From Stereum hirsutum FP-91666 SS1 (Eukaryota; Basidiomycota; Agaricomycetes; Russulales; Stereaceae): a stretch of 64,000 bases of DNA. The notes below the pieces were generated by a model, which saw nothing but the letters and a program-made list of their open reading frames with translations, was not told where the DNA came from and made no database searches. The stretch is from positions 1,180,017-1,244,016 of the forward strand of contig NW_006763145.1 of the NCBI RefSeq assembly GCF_000264905.1, read 5' to 3'. This document shows, piece by piece, positions 47,182 to 60,127 of this stretch (positions are counted from its first letter, which is position 1; each line of letters starts with the position of its first letter). Position numbers and translations under genes: made by a program.

Positions 47182-48292
47182 TTGACAACGGGCGGACACA
47201 AACAGTTGAGGTTTCAAAACCTTTTGAAGCAACCGGTTAGGCAACGTTTAAGTGTAACGCTGCTCATCCGAGTCATGAACCCACATGAACCGCTCAGACT
47301 TGCGCTCAGATGCCTTCATATGCATACTATGCATCACTGCCAATGTAGAAAATCGCAGTCCGCAGAGGGAAACCGCGCAGTTCACTAAAGGAATGTACGA
47401 GGGATACGAAGCAACATCGTCTGGCAGGCCTCAAGATGAGCCTGAGGAGCCCAGAGGACTCGGAGCTTGCATGATTGTTGGAGGTGAGCGGCGCACTGCG
47501 AGTGGCAAGTCAGTACGAGGAGAACTTGAGGAGAACAGAAGCGAAAAACTTTCTGAAGCAAGAGTAGCTAAGGCTAAGGGAGGGCTGTAACAAAATTACA
47601 TTACTGCTGCATGCATGGCACAGAACAAACAACATAATAGAGGCTTCAAGTTTGAGTATAACGCCTTGAGCCTGAGAACATTGGCAGAGTAGTAAAGAAG
47701 AATACTTAGCAGAAGATGTATTTCGGTACAACGTACGTGGCTGGAATGAGAGACAGGCGGGAACGTGTGCATCATGTTTCGTAGCCAATCCAACACTGCG
47801 CTTGTCTAGACTTCCAAAACGTTGTTGTAAGATACTCCGGACGATCCGCGGTCATGGCCTCCCCCACCTGAGCCAGAGCACCGTCAGATAAAGCAGCCGA
47901 CTGCTAACTTCGCGATATCCGCCTTGCACGATGATGCCTGAATATGGGCGGGATTGATACACCCGGAGTCTGTCGGCGTATTGCATAGGTGACACAGACT
48001 TGACACAGACTGAGAAGCGTCGGGGTTTACTTCCAAATCAACCCTGAAGTCGGAACTGTTGGAAGCAAGAGATCCGGAACATGGAAATTCTTGATTACCC
48101 TGTGAAAGCTCAAACACAGAGCAGTCTGTATAGGATCAGCACAAACGACGCAAGAACCCTAGAAAGTTACTTGGAAATCGGACCAAAATACAAAGATGCC
48201 CATCTAGAGGGGTCGCCACAGATGACAGTTCGAGCCTTTCAAAGCCTACAAGCACATGAGAAAGTGCCAACACCAGACCGTCCAGTAATTAC
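47182..48292. other. intergenic, no gene seen
   Basis: Short open frames on both strands without family resemblance. No repeat recognised. Confidence 0.35.
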
Positions 48293-50779
48293 CTAGGCCC
48301 ATTCCTTCAGCCTCTCTTCAGCCTCTGCAGCCTCAGCCTCCACTAGCCTCATCGCGTCGTTGTCCCTGAAACGCAATTCGAACGATATCTTGCCCGGACC
48401 TCTCACCAGTCCATGGTTTACATAGGAGTGTGGGTCTGGCGCGGCGAGGGACACGACGTCGAACGCCCAGAGTAGTCTAGTAGTGAGTAGTAGTGAGTCG
48501 ACCATGTTACAAGCGAGTAAACAAAGTGCAGGAATTCCTTTCATGGAAAGGGAGCAAAAGAAGACTTACCGCCCGATGACGATGAAAAGCGATTGAGAAG
48601 CTACGTGCATCCCGGGACATTGTCTCCTTCCAAAACCGAACGGCAGCGTAAAGTCCGACAGGGCGCCATCCATAAACCGTTCAGGTCGGAATTCTTCTGG
48701 ATCTGGGAACATGACAGTGTCCTGCATCATAGTGCTGCCGCAGGACACCCACCATCAGCGCTCAAACCGCGCGAAGAGGAGAAAGGACATAAAGCGTACT
48801 AGATGTTTCCGTAAACTGTGGTCCCCTTTGCGATTCGCCCGCCTAGAAAGTAGTCGTCCCTCGTGACAGCATGTGGAACGGCGAGCGGAACAGGAGGTCT
48901 CCATCGCGAGAGTTCCAGAATGAAACTGTGAAGGTATGGAAGGGAAGACTCGTCCTCGAAACCAGGGAATCGTTCTCGTCCGACGACAGCGTCGAGTTCT
49001 ACTTGGACTCTGTGGGCTGTCTCTGGGTAGAGAATCATCGCCACTATGAAAGGAATATAAGTAGTGGTCGGATAGATAACAGGCAAAAGCAGGAAGACGG
49101 ACGAATGGCGTATTCAATGCTACCCGAAGTCTGTGGTACGATGCACATTGTGAGAAGGGAGATGCAGACATAGAGGTTTATGATCAACTGACCGTATGAA
49201 CACCCGCACCAAACGGGGCCGCTACCGAGTATGCGACCTCGACTTCGCTGACATTACTACTAGGCGCCGCCAGACTACGCGAGGACATGCATTCTTTCGC
49301 AGTACCTGCGTACATTCGTCTGCGTACATCCCTCAATAGCCGAAGATAAAAGCGCGTGTCTGCTGCGTGCTTCTTGTCGGCATCTTGACGGAACCACTGA
49401 AGCGGACGCTTAGGGTGTATATGAGTGGTGGAGTACATGGCGAAGATTAGGAATGAAAAACTCACTGGGAGCCAGAGCAGACTTGGCCACTGGTTCAACT
49501 CGGTCAGCGTAGGGCTTAATTTGTTATGCCAGGACGTACGGTTTCAACTACGTGCTTTCCGGAGGTGCTGTATAACACACAAATAAGTAAGAGATGAACA
49601 CGTCAAAAGACGTATGATACTCACATTACACTAGATCAAAGGCACAGGCCCATCAGAGAGTTTCCAGAATGAAAGAAGATGGAAGGTAGTACCGTTGAAA
49701 TTCTGCACACGGATGGTGAGCTGGGTTCAATGAATGACAGTAATACACCACGCACCCGATATTGCCTCAGCGTTGACCTTGACGACCTCTTCCTCAAGGC
49801 TCGAAGCTCGTCTCCCATAACTAATGGACAGCACTACCGACACTGCAAACCTATATGACCAACTTCGCAGTCAGCGGGCCAATGCGATTGAAAACTGAAT
49901 AGGCGAATGTGGTGCCTACATTTCGACTAGGGAGGAGTAGTTACTCGGGTCTCGCGCAAGATCACGAAGCAAAACGGTTGACTCTAATGTTTGATGCTCG
50001 CGGTACGCTAGAGAGGCTCGTCCGCTCATGCCGGTGTGTTGAATCTAGGCAGACGAATCTACGGTCAACTACGGTATATCCAGACTAGTAGTCGGGAGTA
50101 GATGGGCTTGTATCTGGTCGAGAATACAAGTACCCTTCCTCTTTCATCGCGCGTTGCAGGGCTGGAAGATAGGGGCATATAGCATCAAGACGCGCCACGT
50201 ACCTTTCGCCATTTGCGCCAATATTCGCCATACGGAGCGCTCAAACCACGTAAATTTCCGGAGAGAATCTCATGGCTAGCAATGACTGATTCAATGACTG
50301 AGAATTCAAAGATGAATGTAGGACACGCACGCCATGATAAGACGAGGACGACTTGAGTAGATCTCTCCTCGTTTGTCGAGAAGATTAGTGGCCATCTGCG
50401 CAGAGCTCAAGACTCCACACACACACATGAGTTAGTAACTACCGCAATAACTCAGAAACGATAAGATGAACAGTGCACATACCAACAACCGGCTTTCCTC
50501 CGAGCTCGAATGAAAAGATATCGCCTAACCATGCCATAGACATCAGTCAGAGTTTATACCCATGCAATGAGTTGTACACGTAGACGTACCATATTTCTTC
50601 GCGAGCCCGTCGAATACCTCCCAGATGGCCTTCTTCTCGATTGCTCCAGCGCGTACCAACGCCGTGATGTCCTCACGATCTCCGATGTACGCAGGTGGTG
50701 GTTGGCTCTTCGTGCGTAGAAGAAGGCTGGTGCCCAGTACGATTACTGTAGTAACCGCGAGAAGCCAGTAGTCCGACAT
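48293..50779 (-). CDS. cytochrome P450 monooxygenase
   Basis: Haem-thiolate oxidase anchored in the ER by the N-terminal helix (WLLAVTTVIVLGTSLLL). Fourteen exons: 50779-50590, 50524-50483, 50412-50331, 50275-50203, 50044-49920, 49850-49756, 49702-49693, 49567-49540, 49489-49466, 49408-49193, 49130-49103, 49043-48800, 48734-48570 and 48476-48293. They sum to 502 codons (501 aa), the usual length. Motifs: SAQMATNLLDKRG...SRPRL, YGEYWRKWRK, the I-helix region GAGVHTTS, ExxR in LELSRW, FRPERF and the haem loop FGFGRRQCPG. Exon 7 is a 10-nt microexon inferred from frame only. The closest style is the Agaricomycete P450s annotated as O-methylsterigmatocystin oxidoreductase-like; the substrate cannot be told. 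Confidence 0.9.
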
Positions 50780-51146
50780 TGAGAGTGGGTGAAACCTGGA
50801 AAGAAGTACTGCAGTTCAGGGAGCTCGTTCACGTCTTCTGTCAGCAAGAAAGTGCCTTACCTTCAAGCGCGTGTTGTCGTCCTATTTAGGCACCAACCGT
50901 TGAGATTCCAGGCAGCCATAATGAGAAACTCGTTCGCCGTGTAACCCGTACAAACCTGGATCCGTCTGGGAAAGAGGGCGATAGAGAGGCCGAAGAGAGA
51001 CGGAGCGATGCATGATCATGATGCATGATGTTCCAAAAGATGGGGATTACTGTATACCTTTGCCGGTCTCGCCGGAAATGACTGGTGGTCATATGTATTA
51101 AGTAGAGTGGCGTGTGGCGCGCGATATACGGAGTGTTTTACGGCCC

Positions 51147-52213
51147 GTTTGCATATGAGATCGAGTGACGCGCGGAGAAAAAAATGGCACGCCTCAACCA
51201 AACAATGCCCATAAATGGCAGTTCTTCTCGGCGCGACTTCGGCAGGCTTTGTGGCGGACTAATAGCCTGGCATTGTTTGCTGCTTCCGAGTTCCACCGTT
51301 GCTTACCTCCAGTGCGCTTCAGCGTCGTTCGTAGAGGCCTGTCTGCCTCATTCTCGCTTATCATCTGGTGACGTTGGGTACACCGGTGATCCATCACAAG
51401 GAGTTGGCCACTTTGCGCGACTCATCATCCATAGCCAGGCCGTCAAGCTGCCCTTACTGCCTCGACGTCGAATCCACACATCTTCAACTGATGTCGCTGA
51501 TTGAACGGTTTCAGTCACTCGTGGGAACAGCTGTAAGTGTATAACGCAGGGATGGTCGAAGGGAATCGTAGGCGTCAATGGTCGTACGGGTACGGTTGTC
51601 GGATGGTTAACTTGCACTTTTGGTGAGCCATAGATCCATCTTCTATGCACTACTTTCGTCTGTTTGCATGTACGTTCGCGGGGAGGATCCATTTATATGC
51701 AGTTGGTATCTCAGTCAGCTGCTGAGTACTCATATCTGTCTCTGTGCACTATACATCTCTGACTGAATTCGCGGTTCGTGCACTCTTGTTATGGACCTAT
51801 TCGACACTTGTGTCGTTCTCAGTGAGTGGAACCTTTCGCAGCCGAGTATCTCGTTAAATACTTTGTCTGTGTATTTGAGCCGACTGGTTTCATCGGTCTG
51901 TCGAGGGTCGTAGTACACACCGGGACTGCTGTATATTTTGTACATCTTTCATCTTCTTACCCTGTCGTACACATTGATTTGACTTCTCATATAAACATAA
52001 TTCATTGTATCTACGGGGGGACTCTTGCAATAATCTGAAAATTTGTGTATAGAGGCTGTCGAGACTCAAAGCAGATACTCAGTGCAAAACGGCTGCACGA
52101 GTGCTGGTGCCACTGTCGAACCGTGCCGAAAAGGACTGCTCTTGATGGCTTTGTTTGGTTGAGGCACACCATTTTTTTCTCCGCGCATCACTCCGATCTC
52201 ATATGCAAACGGC
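51147..52213. mobile_element. inverted-repeat element with about 110-bp arms
   Basis: The left arm at about 51,147-51,255 and right arm at about 52,098-52,213 are reverse complements at roughly 80% identity. Both contain CGTTTGCATATGAGATC, a GCGCGGAGAAAAAAATGG block and CCTCAACCAAACAA. The interior has no transposase-like frame. This looks like an old non-autonomous (MITE-like) element; target duplications were not found. Confidence 0.6.
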
Positions 52214-52469
52214 TGTACATTGCTACTTGTACTCAACGGCCGGAAAAAAATGTAAGTAGAAGTAAAATTCAAGTGGCTCCACACAACAGCAGGAGTATAA
52301 GGTGATCGCCGCAAGTATATCACCAATTGTCACAGATCTCAAGAGAAGTAGAGGCAGAACATGTCCAGGCTCAGCCCGACGACCTGAAGGCCACTAATAA
52401 GCTTCATTACTATCCCCGCGCGGACTATCCTACAAGGTTAAACAGCATACACTTCTAGTTAGCCCTGTT

Positions 52470-54216
52470 TTATGGCCAAGACTTGAGGAGATTTAAAAAA
52501 AGTGAACAATCACTGACAAAAGTACGTGATTTCGTGGAGCTCGGGACGTTTAGCGTGGCATCCGACCCACGACGAGTCGCTTTGAAGGTCGACATCTGGT
52601 GCATGCCTGCTGTGTTTACTTCAGACCCAGAGGTTTTAGACTGGCAGACAGCGAGGCGAGACAAAGTTGTGAGTAATAATATTTCCTAGCCCATGTATAC
52701 AAGGAACGATGTGCGCGTGGAAGAATAGATTGGAATCGACGGGACATACCACGCCTAGAGTAAGAGGATGTCTACTGGGAGCATTTCTGATTTCGAAGGC
52801 CCTGCTTGCGTTGAGGTTGGATATGGTGTAATGGCTCTGTGCGCCTTCGCACCGGAGGGATAGTCGGCCGTTCAGTCTATCGGTTTCGTTTATCCACCGT
52901 CATGGGCGCGCCAAGAAAAATAATAGGATACTCACGATGCGAAGAGTGAGTTGGAGTACACTGTACCAACAGTAACGAAGTTTCAAAAGCGTGAAATGAT
53001 AGAAGTATAAATAATGGCGCAGCTTACTCTTTGTGGTGAACATCGAAAGGCAGAGGAAAGAAGCTATGGGCCGCATCTCTTCAGAACCTATGACGACGTT
53101 ATGAGACCGTGAAACTTACTGCTGTTGGGTTGAGAAACGAGCTAGATGTAGACTGCATTAGTGGAAGGGAACATATAATGTATCGAGAATCTCACAAGAA
53201 TAAGACTGATAATATTGCAAATGCTGTCATGGAAATTGCAGAGAACTACTAAGTCGACGAAGAAGAAGAGGATAAGTGTATGGTACCTTGTTATAGACCC
53301 GGTCTCTACAGTCAAAGTCAGTATATTTGCACTATTGCTCCAGCGAGACAATGTCGAGATAACGCACCGATAGTCCACAGCAACAATCTCTCCAAGGTTT
53401 TACGAGACCTAGAGCCAGTTATGAGACCTGCGACGACAAATATGAGAGCCAAGAGTACGCACTTCATGATGTCCGACCTCGCACGATACAAATAATAACA
53501 CAACGCGACCATGTTCAGTAAATCCACCGCGGTCCCCACGACCAGCAGCGTAATAACGAGCCACCGAAACTTGTCGATGAAGATCGGAAGTTCCTTCTCG
53601 ATATGTGAGATTATGGAGATAGACAGAGCGCACACGATCCGGACGAATGATCCTGTCCAGGAAATGATGGTTATGGGCCAACGTTGGGACAGACAGTGCA
53701 CCCTATAGGCGAAGAAGCTCTGGGGGTTTTATTAGGGTATATGTGGTATAGGTAAAAATGTGATGAATTTAGAAGAGAATCGAACAAACCTGCACGAGTA
53801 CCATGACTAGGTTAGCGACTGGGATAGAAAACCCGAGACTCCACTCCGCGATGGTCAAGGCGGCAAGATCACCGAAATGGGTTACTGTAGAGGTGTAGAC
53901 GTATACACCTATGAAAGCGGTATGGACGATCTCTAGCACGCTGTGACACAAAACGTTTCAGGAGAGATAGGAAGGTATTAGTTAAAATATCAAATACAAA
54001 CCAAACAGATACGATCTGATGAAAATAAACGAATGAGAAATATGACCACGTCCTCCCGTAATAAGCACCCACCAAAGCTTTCAAAGGCTTGGTGTCGCTA
54101 AAGTCAGACTGGTAGTATGTATACGCTTGGACGACCATGGCACCCATGAAACCGAAGCCAAGGAGGATTCCAATCTCAATGGCACCGATGGTAGAGTTTA
54201 GCGTTGGAGCAGACAT
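52470..54216 (-). CDS. DUF6534-type multipass membrane protein, copy 2
   Basis: Twelve exons: 54216-54073, 54015-54002, 53940-53790, 53719-53463, 53408-53368, 53305-53287, 53223-53196, 53141-53120, 53063-53028, 52960-52936, 52876-52750 and 52640-52470. They total 345 codons (344 aa). Exons 2, 3 and 5-10 have exactly the same lengths (14, 151, 41, 19, 28, 22, 36, 25) as copy 1 at 36.1 kb. Marks: GILLGFGFMGAMVVQAYTYY, VLEIVHTAFIGVYVY, WTGSFVRIVCALS, WTIETGSIT and MYSNSLFASLNGRLS. Seven hydrophobic segments precede a polar tail. Function is unknown. Confidence 0.83.
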
Positions 54217-55193
54217 TGTGGTTGGTGAATTGACGCTCCCTGAAGGGGTCAAATCGTATATATACATGTAAACCAGGTACTATTTTGGGACGTGAGGCAA
54301 CTGGTGACCATCGTGATCTGATCCAAATGACCATATGAGACGCTGAGACAGTATGTCAGAATGTAGAAATTTTCTGCAATGAGCTTCTGATATCGCTAAT
54401 CTGACTTGACGGCGCTACAGCGCGCCCAAACTAGTATTTTATCCTCGCCTATGCTCTACAGAGTAGGCGACGTTCATTTTCTATACAGAAGTCGATGATG
54501 TGTACCGCAGGTAGTTGATGGTAGCTGATGGTAGCTGAAGGAGAATCACTGTGTCATGCTGACTACCATGCCGGGAAGCATGACGGTACTCATGAATCAT
54601 TGTGTGTACCGTTATAGCAGTACTCGAGTACATATCAAGAGTCGTCTTCAGACCTTGAGGAAACTAGTAAAGATGGAATGGATCAGACACAAGTGGACGT
54701 CAACCAAAATTACCTACCAAAGAGCTAAACAGGCAGGACTGATGTCGAAAGTCTTTGTGTCACGGCCGGCTACGACACCGTCACCGTGAAGTTTGATTGG
54801 CTTCTATCTGCTACCTCAGCGGCCATATGCGCCAAACACAGCTTTAGGATCGTAGGAGAGCGGACTGTCCGACAACTATACAATAATGCTTACCTCTTCT
54901 TGCATCAGAGCAATTGCTTGGCCATCTTTCGGAACTTCAGCGAGGAGCTCCAGCTTCAAGTTCCAAGATCCAAAATGTCTCCAAAGCAGTGAGAAATCGA
55001 AGTTCGCCTTCAAGCTCCAGTCCGCCGCAGTACTATTTCTCAGTAGCATCGTAACGAGGCTTCTTCTCAACATCGTACGTGACAAGATAATAAATACAGT
55101 CGATCCGGAAGAAAAACTACCAGGAAACGCAAAGGTGACGCTAAAAGAATAGTCCGGTGGATACGCAATGTGCGGCCCCGGTGTCTGTGCCGA
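54217..55193. other. intergenic, no gene seen
   Basis: Upstream of the DUF6534 gene. Short tandem GGTAGTTGATGGTAGCTGATGGTAGCTGA units occur near 54,511-54,540. No gene recognised. Confidence 0.35.
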
Positions 55194-58100
55194 TCAGTCC
55201 CACTCGCGTAACCTCGCTTCGGCCTCGATGGCTTCGTTATTTATCATACTGAGCACGTCGCCTGTCCTAGGACTGACCCTGAAGTTAAACTTTTTGGGAC
55301 TCATCACTAAGCCGTCCGTCTGGTACGCCGACCCGTCCGAGAGGTCTGCGTCGGACAACTGTGTTATGTTGAAGGCCCAAAGCATCCTGTGTGCTGTGCT
55401 CAACTCTTCGTTTCGACTGCATATCAAGCAAAAAGGGCTTACCGTGCGATCACGATAAAAACGCTCTGCGAAGCGACGTGCATACCAGGACACATCCTTC
55501 GGCCGAAACCGAAGGGAAGAGTAAAGTCCTTGAATCGAGGATCGGTCGACTTGAGGAAACGCTCGGGGCGGAAGACATGTGGGTCTGGAAACATTGATGG
55601 ATCTTTCATCATTGTGCTGAATGAAGTGTGAGGAATGCTCAGCGAGTAGACGCACAAGATGTGCGAGTGATATACGGAGACAGAGCACCGAAGGTGTACG
55701 TACTAGATGTTAGCCCAAACAGTGGTGCCTTTATAAATCCTTCCGTCATTGACATCCATTTTATCGTCTTCTGTGACGCTGTGGGGAACTCCCATAGGCA
55801 CAACGGGCCTCCATCTATAACACAAAATTAATATTACGCACAAGAGAGGGAGCCAGATGGCCCTTACCGAAGAAGCTCCTTGATGTAGGCTTCTAAGTAC
55901 TTCAGATGTTTTGCATCCTGAAATGTGGGTAGCCTAGATCGGCCAACGACAGAGTCGATCTCTGATCTCGCCTTCGTAGTCTCATTCGGATGGACCAAAG
56001 CAGACACTGAGAAGAAATTCGTGAGTCCCCATCACGATTGGCAGAACAGAAAAATAATACCGATGAACCACTCCAGGCTAGCAGACGTCTTGATCGGGTT
56101 AAACATAATGAACCTATGATCATTACATTGACATAACGACGAAGATAAAGTAGGGACGTGCCGTATCCACTCCAGCACCAAAGGGTGCTGATACCGCGTA
56201 CGCAATTTCTCTTTCGGAAAGGCCTTCACTCTGGATCAGGGCCCTAGTCGACATGCAGTCTTTGGCGTTTCCTCGGTCCATCCTGCTTTGGACACTGCGT
56301 AGCAGTGACACGTACAGTGCTTCGTCTTTTTCTTGCACGAGCTCTGCGGATTTTCGGAATGATTGTAATGGACGCTGGGAGTATATGAGCATAATCTAGG
56401 GTATAGCAATTACACCGTACTTGCCGGAAGCCAGAGAAGAATCGGCCACTACAGGAAGTAATCGCCTGGTCAAGTCTAAGAAGATAAGGGCAAAGGAAAG
56501 CACGAACAGTATCAACATAATACTTCCCCGGAGCGCTGTGAAGGCGGTTTTAACCTCGCCGTCAAGGTTTAAAAAACTGAAAATACACTCACGTAGCACT
56601 AAATAATAAGTGACTCGTCAGAGCTGTGGGAATGGTACGCACGACGTTATACTCACCTTTGTGCCACTTGTGCGGAGCGAAGACGAATAGGCAAAGACGG
56701 AATTTAAGCGCCAATATGGATGTGAGATGCAATCCGACAAACCTGCAATAGCTGCTGCATTAGACTTGACCATCTCGTCTTCCAAACTGGCTGCTCTTCT
56801 CCCGTAACTGATTCCCAAAACGATGGACACGGCAAATCTACGGCGAGAGTGCACATCAGTGTAGTGCAACCATTGAAACGTGATGTGTGTTAACCTTTGA
56901 ATGATATCCTTGTAACGGTCTGCATCGACAAGAAGTTGCTTAAGGACGAGGACTGACTCGAGCATTTGATGTTCTTGGTATGCTACAGAGGCTCGGCCGC
57001 TCATACCTGTGTGTTGCACCTGTGAAAAAAGTACCAAGTCAATCTGCGCCTGATAACACTGCGACGATTATCTACGAACCTTCCTCCACTTCCTCCAGTA
57101 TTCGCCGTAAGGAGACGTCAAGCCACGCATACCCCCAGACAGAATTTCATGACTAGTAAGATGGATATCAATTCATGAAGTTCAAATTGGCAGAACGTGT
57201 AAGACATACGCCATAACGAGACGGGGACGAGGGTTCACATTTTAACTTGGATTTCGAACTTGTGACGCCCAAAAGTTAACTTGCGCAAACTTGTGGCTGT
57301 ACAAGTTAATTTGTCCCCGATAACTTGCAAGTTCGCAAGCTCGCTTGGCTGTCAAACTTGCGTTTACGAACTTGTATAGCTTGGCGCACTTGTGAAACTT
57401 TTGAGATTATGAGGCATCAATAGGTCCTTCTACCACTTGTATAGCACTTACCATGCCCCGTCGGACATACCTACTGTACATGTGATCAGACTTTTGACTA
57501 TTTGGTCTCGTACACGATCGCCAATGCGTAGCTGGTCGTTTGCCTGTGTACCTCAAGCATCACAAGTCAGGACTTGGATACTGTAGATGATGACTCCGCG
57601 GACACATTAATCAAAGGTCATCATAGTTATTAGAAGTGCTAGCTCAGAAATGCATAGCCTGCCTCCTACTAAGCACCCGATGCTGAGATTTCCACTACTG
57701 GCACCCACCAAGTTATTACTTGTAGCATGCGAATAGCAATGACTTGGGCATCCCCAGTATCCAACTGTAACGAGACTTTTATAGCGACTAGATATATACT
57801 CAACGATCACACTTGGTTCGACAAACTAGGCTACCTTAGTTAACTTGCAAGTTAGCATGCGTGCTCTACAAGCTCGCTTGAAAAACTTGGCCTTACAAGT
57901 TTGTTCAAGCTTGCGTTACTGCAGTCATACAAGTTAGATCCAAGTGCCCACAAGTGAATCATACACCATGTCATAAGTTGATCAGTGTGCTAAATGTAGC
58001 AGTGGAAAAGGTATTTCGGACACGTGCTGACCGGGAAAACTAGAGTGAAGAGATGTGTACAACCGTACGTTAAAGGATCGAGATGACCAAAGACCAGTGT

Positions 58101-59104
58101 TTCTAACATAGTTAAACAAGAGGTGACTTCGAGTCTTCACTCAGATATAACCCGTACGTGTGAAGTTTACCACTCTGTTTGACCCGAACGGAACGGGAGA
58201 ATTATAGCATCAACGTAATCCCAAGGATTCCATCTTTGCAACGGCCGGTATCGCCATGCCGGGCATCTATAGCCCATCGAGAAAAATCAAATCTCCGAGG
58301 GTAAATTCCAGCTAGAGCGATAGCTCGAGAAAACCTCACGCAAAAGTGTACGCAGTGAGGTTTTAAGCCCGCTATAACTGATACAAAGTGATCGACGAGC
58401 GACTCGGTGTAGGAGCAACAAAGATTCTCAGTTGAGATACGCGTTAACATGAGAGAGGGAGGATAACGATGTAGGGCCTACCAGGTGTGATACTTATGGG
58501 TGCCATCGCTGGTGAGCTACACGGTTATCGAACATTATAGGAGCACAAGTGCGCCACAAGTGAGAGGTACGCAAGTGCCACAAGTTCGTTCCATTAAGTC
58601 ATGCCCAATTTGGCAGGCAAGTCAAGTTACAAGTTCGCGCCACACGTTAAATTGCGCTGGCTCGACGGGGACGACTGGAATATATGTCGCCCCGCTTCTC
58701 CAAAAGCTCCCACGCCAATCTGGCGGAACTCAGCACTTCTCACACAGGAAGACATCAGCACCCCTCTGAGTACGGAGAGCAGTTCGACTCCTTCTTACCG
58801 ACTATGGATGTTCTACCTAACTGGAAGGAGCATATTTCACCTATAACACAAAATGAATCCCGAGGAACACTTGCAATAAAGTACTGGCACACGTACCATA
58901 CTTCTTCGCCAGGTCGTCGAACACCTCCCATACTCCGCGCCTGGACATTGCTGCCTTTCTGAGAGAAATTGGTACATTCTCATTGGCACCGACCGATCCT
59001 GGCAAGCGGGATGTAGAAGTTAGACGCCAGAAAAATAGGAAAGCGAGAGATGCTGCCAATGTAGCAGTCGCGATGGAGGAAGTCGAAGGCATAGGGGAAG
59101 TCAT
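55194..59104 (-). pseudogene. second cytochrome P450, interrupted by a hAT-like insertion
   Basis: Paralogue of the P450 at 48.3-50.8 kb with the same exon order. Exon 1 (59104-58897) has the membrane helix and RRGVWEVFDDLAKKYG; then GEICSFQLGR, and SSARLAWELLEKRGDIYSS, where the frame runs into foreign DNA at 58,663. It resumes at about 57,231 (PRLVMA) and continues to the ExxR motif (IKELLRWRP), FRPERF, the haem loop FGFGRRMCPG and a stop at 55194. Two introns appear to use GC donors (GCAAGT after the LLWLP exon; GCACGT after GAGVDT). Apart from the insertion I see no disabling change. The insertion carries stops in all frames, so the gene as sequenced should be null unless the insert is spliced out. 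Confidence 0.8.
57231..58663. mobile_element. non-autonomous hAT-like element inside P450 exon 3
   Basis: The sequence GACGGGGACGA occurs at both borders (57220-57230 and 58664-58674) while the uninterrupted paralogue has one copy of the site. Such a repeat of 8-11 bp fits the 8-bp target duplication of hAT elements. The ends are imperfect inverted repeats: GAG..., then (A/T)TTTAAC, then GAACTTGT(G/A)AC within 40 bp of each tip. CAAGTT/AACTTG motifs are heavily repeated near both ends and again at 57,840-57,960. No transposase frame exists in the 1,433 bp. Confidence 0.75.
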
Positions 59105-60127
59105 GGTTTGACCTTATGTGACGGAAGAACGTATATTGAAACAGTGGTGAGCGAGCGGAGGGATTGCGAGCGTATTTGGAATGTACTCTATAAGTAAGCG
59201 CGCAGGGGATCCAAAAACAGGATCCGGTACCTCTGTATACATGCCGGTCGATCGGCTAGCATTGCCAGTTGAGTTAGAGTAGGACGGCTTCGTCGAAGTG
59301 ACTCTCATCATATTTTGAGCGTCTTGGACCATAATGGAAGCCAGTTCGCAGTCATCAAGCGCACAGAAGATGTCTAAATAGGGCCACAATCATAAACTGT
59401 GCCCGCCATATGCTTCAGGCTCTAGCGCTGATGATCAGAAAACCGCGGTCAGATCTGATAGAACGACGATGCAGAGCTTCAGTATCACCTCGATCGTGAG
59501 AGGTATCTGCCACTGGACTCCAATGGATCCGGACAGCACTAAGGCCGCGTTTTCCCAGAGCAAGACGATCCATCCGATCTGTATGAGTTAGATCAGCTCA
59601 ACCGCTGACGCGTTCCAGGTACATACATACGCTACTTAGTACTTATGCTGCTCCCATATATAGAACGTGAATGCGGCTTCGGCGATTTAGTAGAACGGCA
59701 GAAAACCAAAGAGTTGGTCTGAGCTCTTCCGAGGTACAGTATGGTCATGTCTGAGTCTGACGAGGTTGGGGTCTGTCCGGGACAACGGACGCGGGCCGAC
59801 AACGTCGGACGCCGTTTCGTCGGACTTTACCCAACCACGTCCAATCCAAGTCCGATCTAGACCTCCGTCGTCTTCAGTATACTCAACACCCAGTGCCAAT
59901 ACTCATGATCTGTCTGTAGCGCTGTTTTGGACTTGGCTTTCATTTACATGATTCACCAATGTGAGAGGCGAAGTGCTAAAATGGATTTTGGATCATCCTT
60001 AGTGAGGCAGTATGGAGGACACTTGATCGGGTATGATATGAAAAGTCAAAAGAGCCAGGAGAATATACTACTGCGAGTGTACGGGTGTTGACAAGAAGTA
60101 ATGGCGTCCTGTATACACTTTGTGGCC
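59105..60127. other. intergenic, no gene seen
   Basis: Between the second P450 and the transporter. No splice-supported frame, RNA gene or repeat recognised. Confidence 0.35.
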
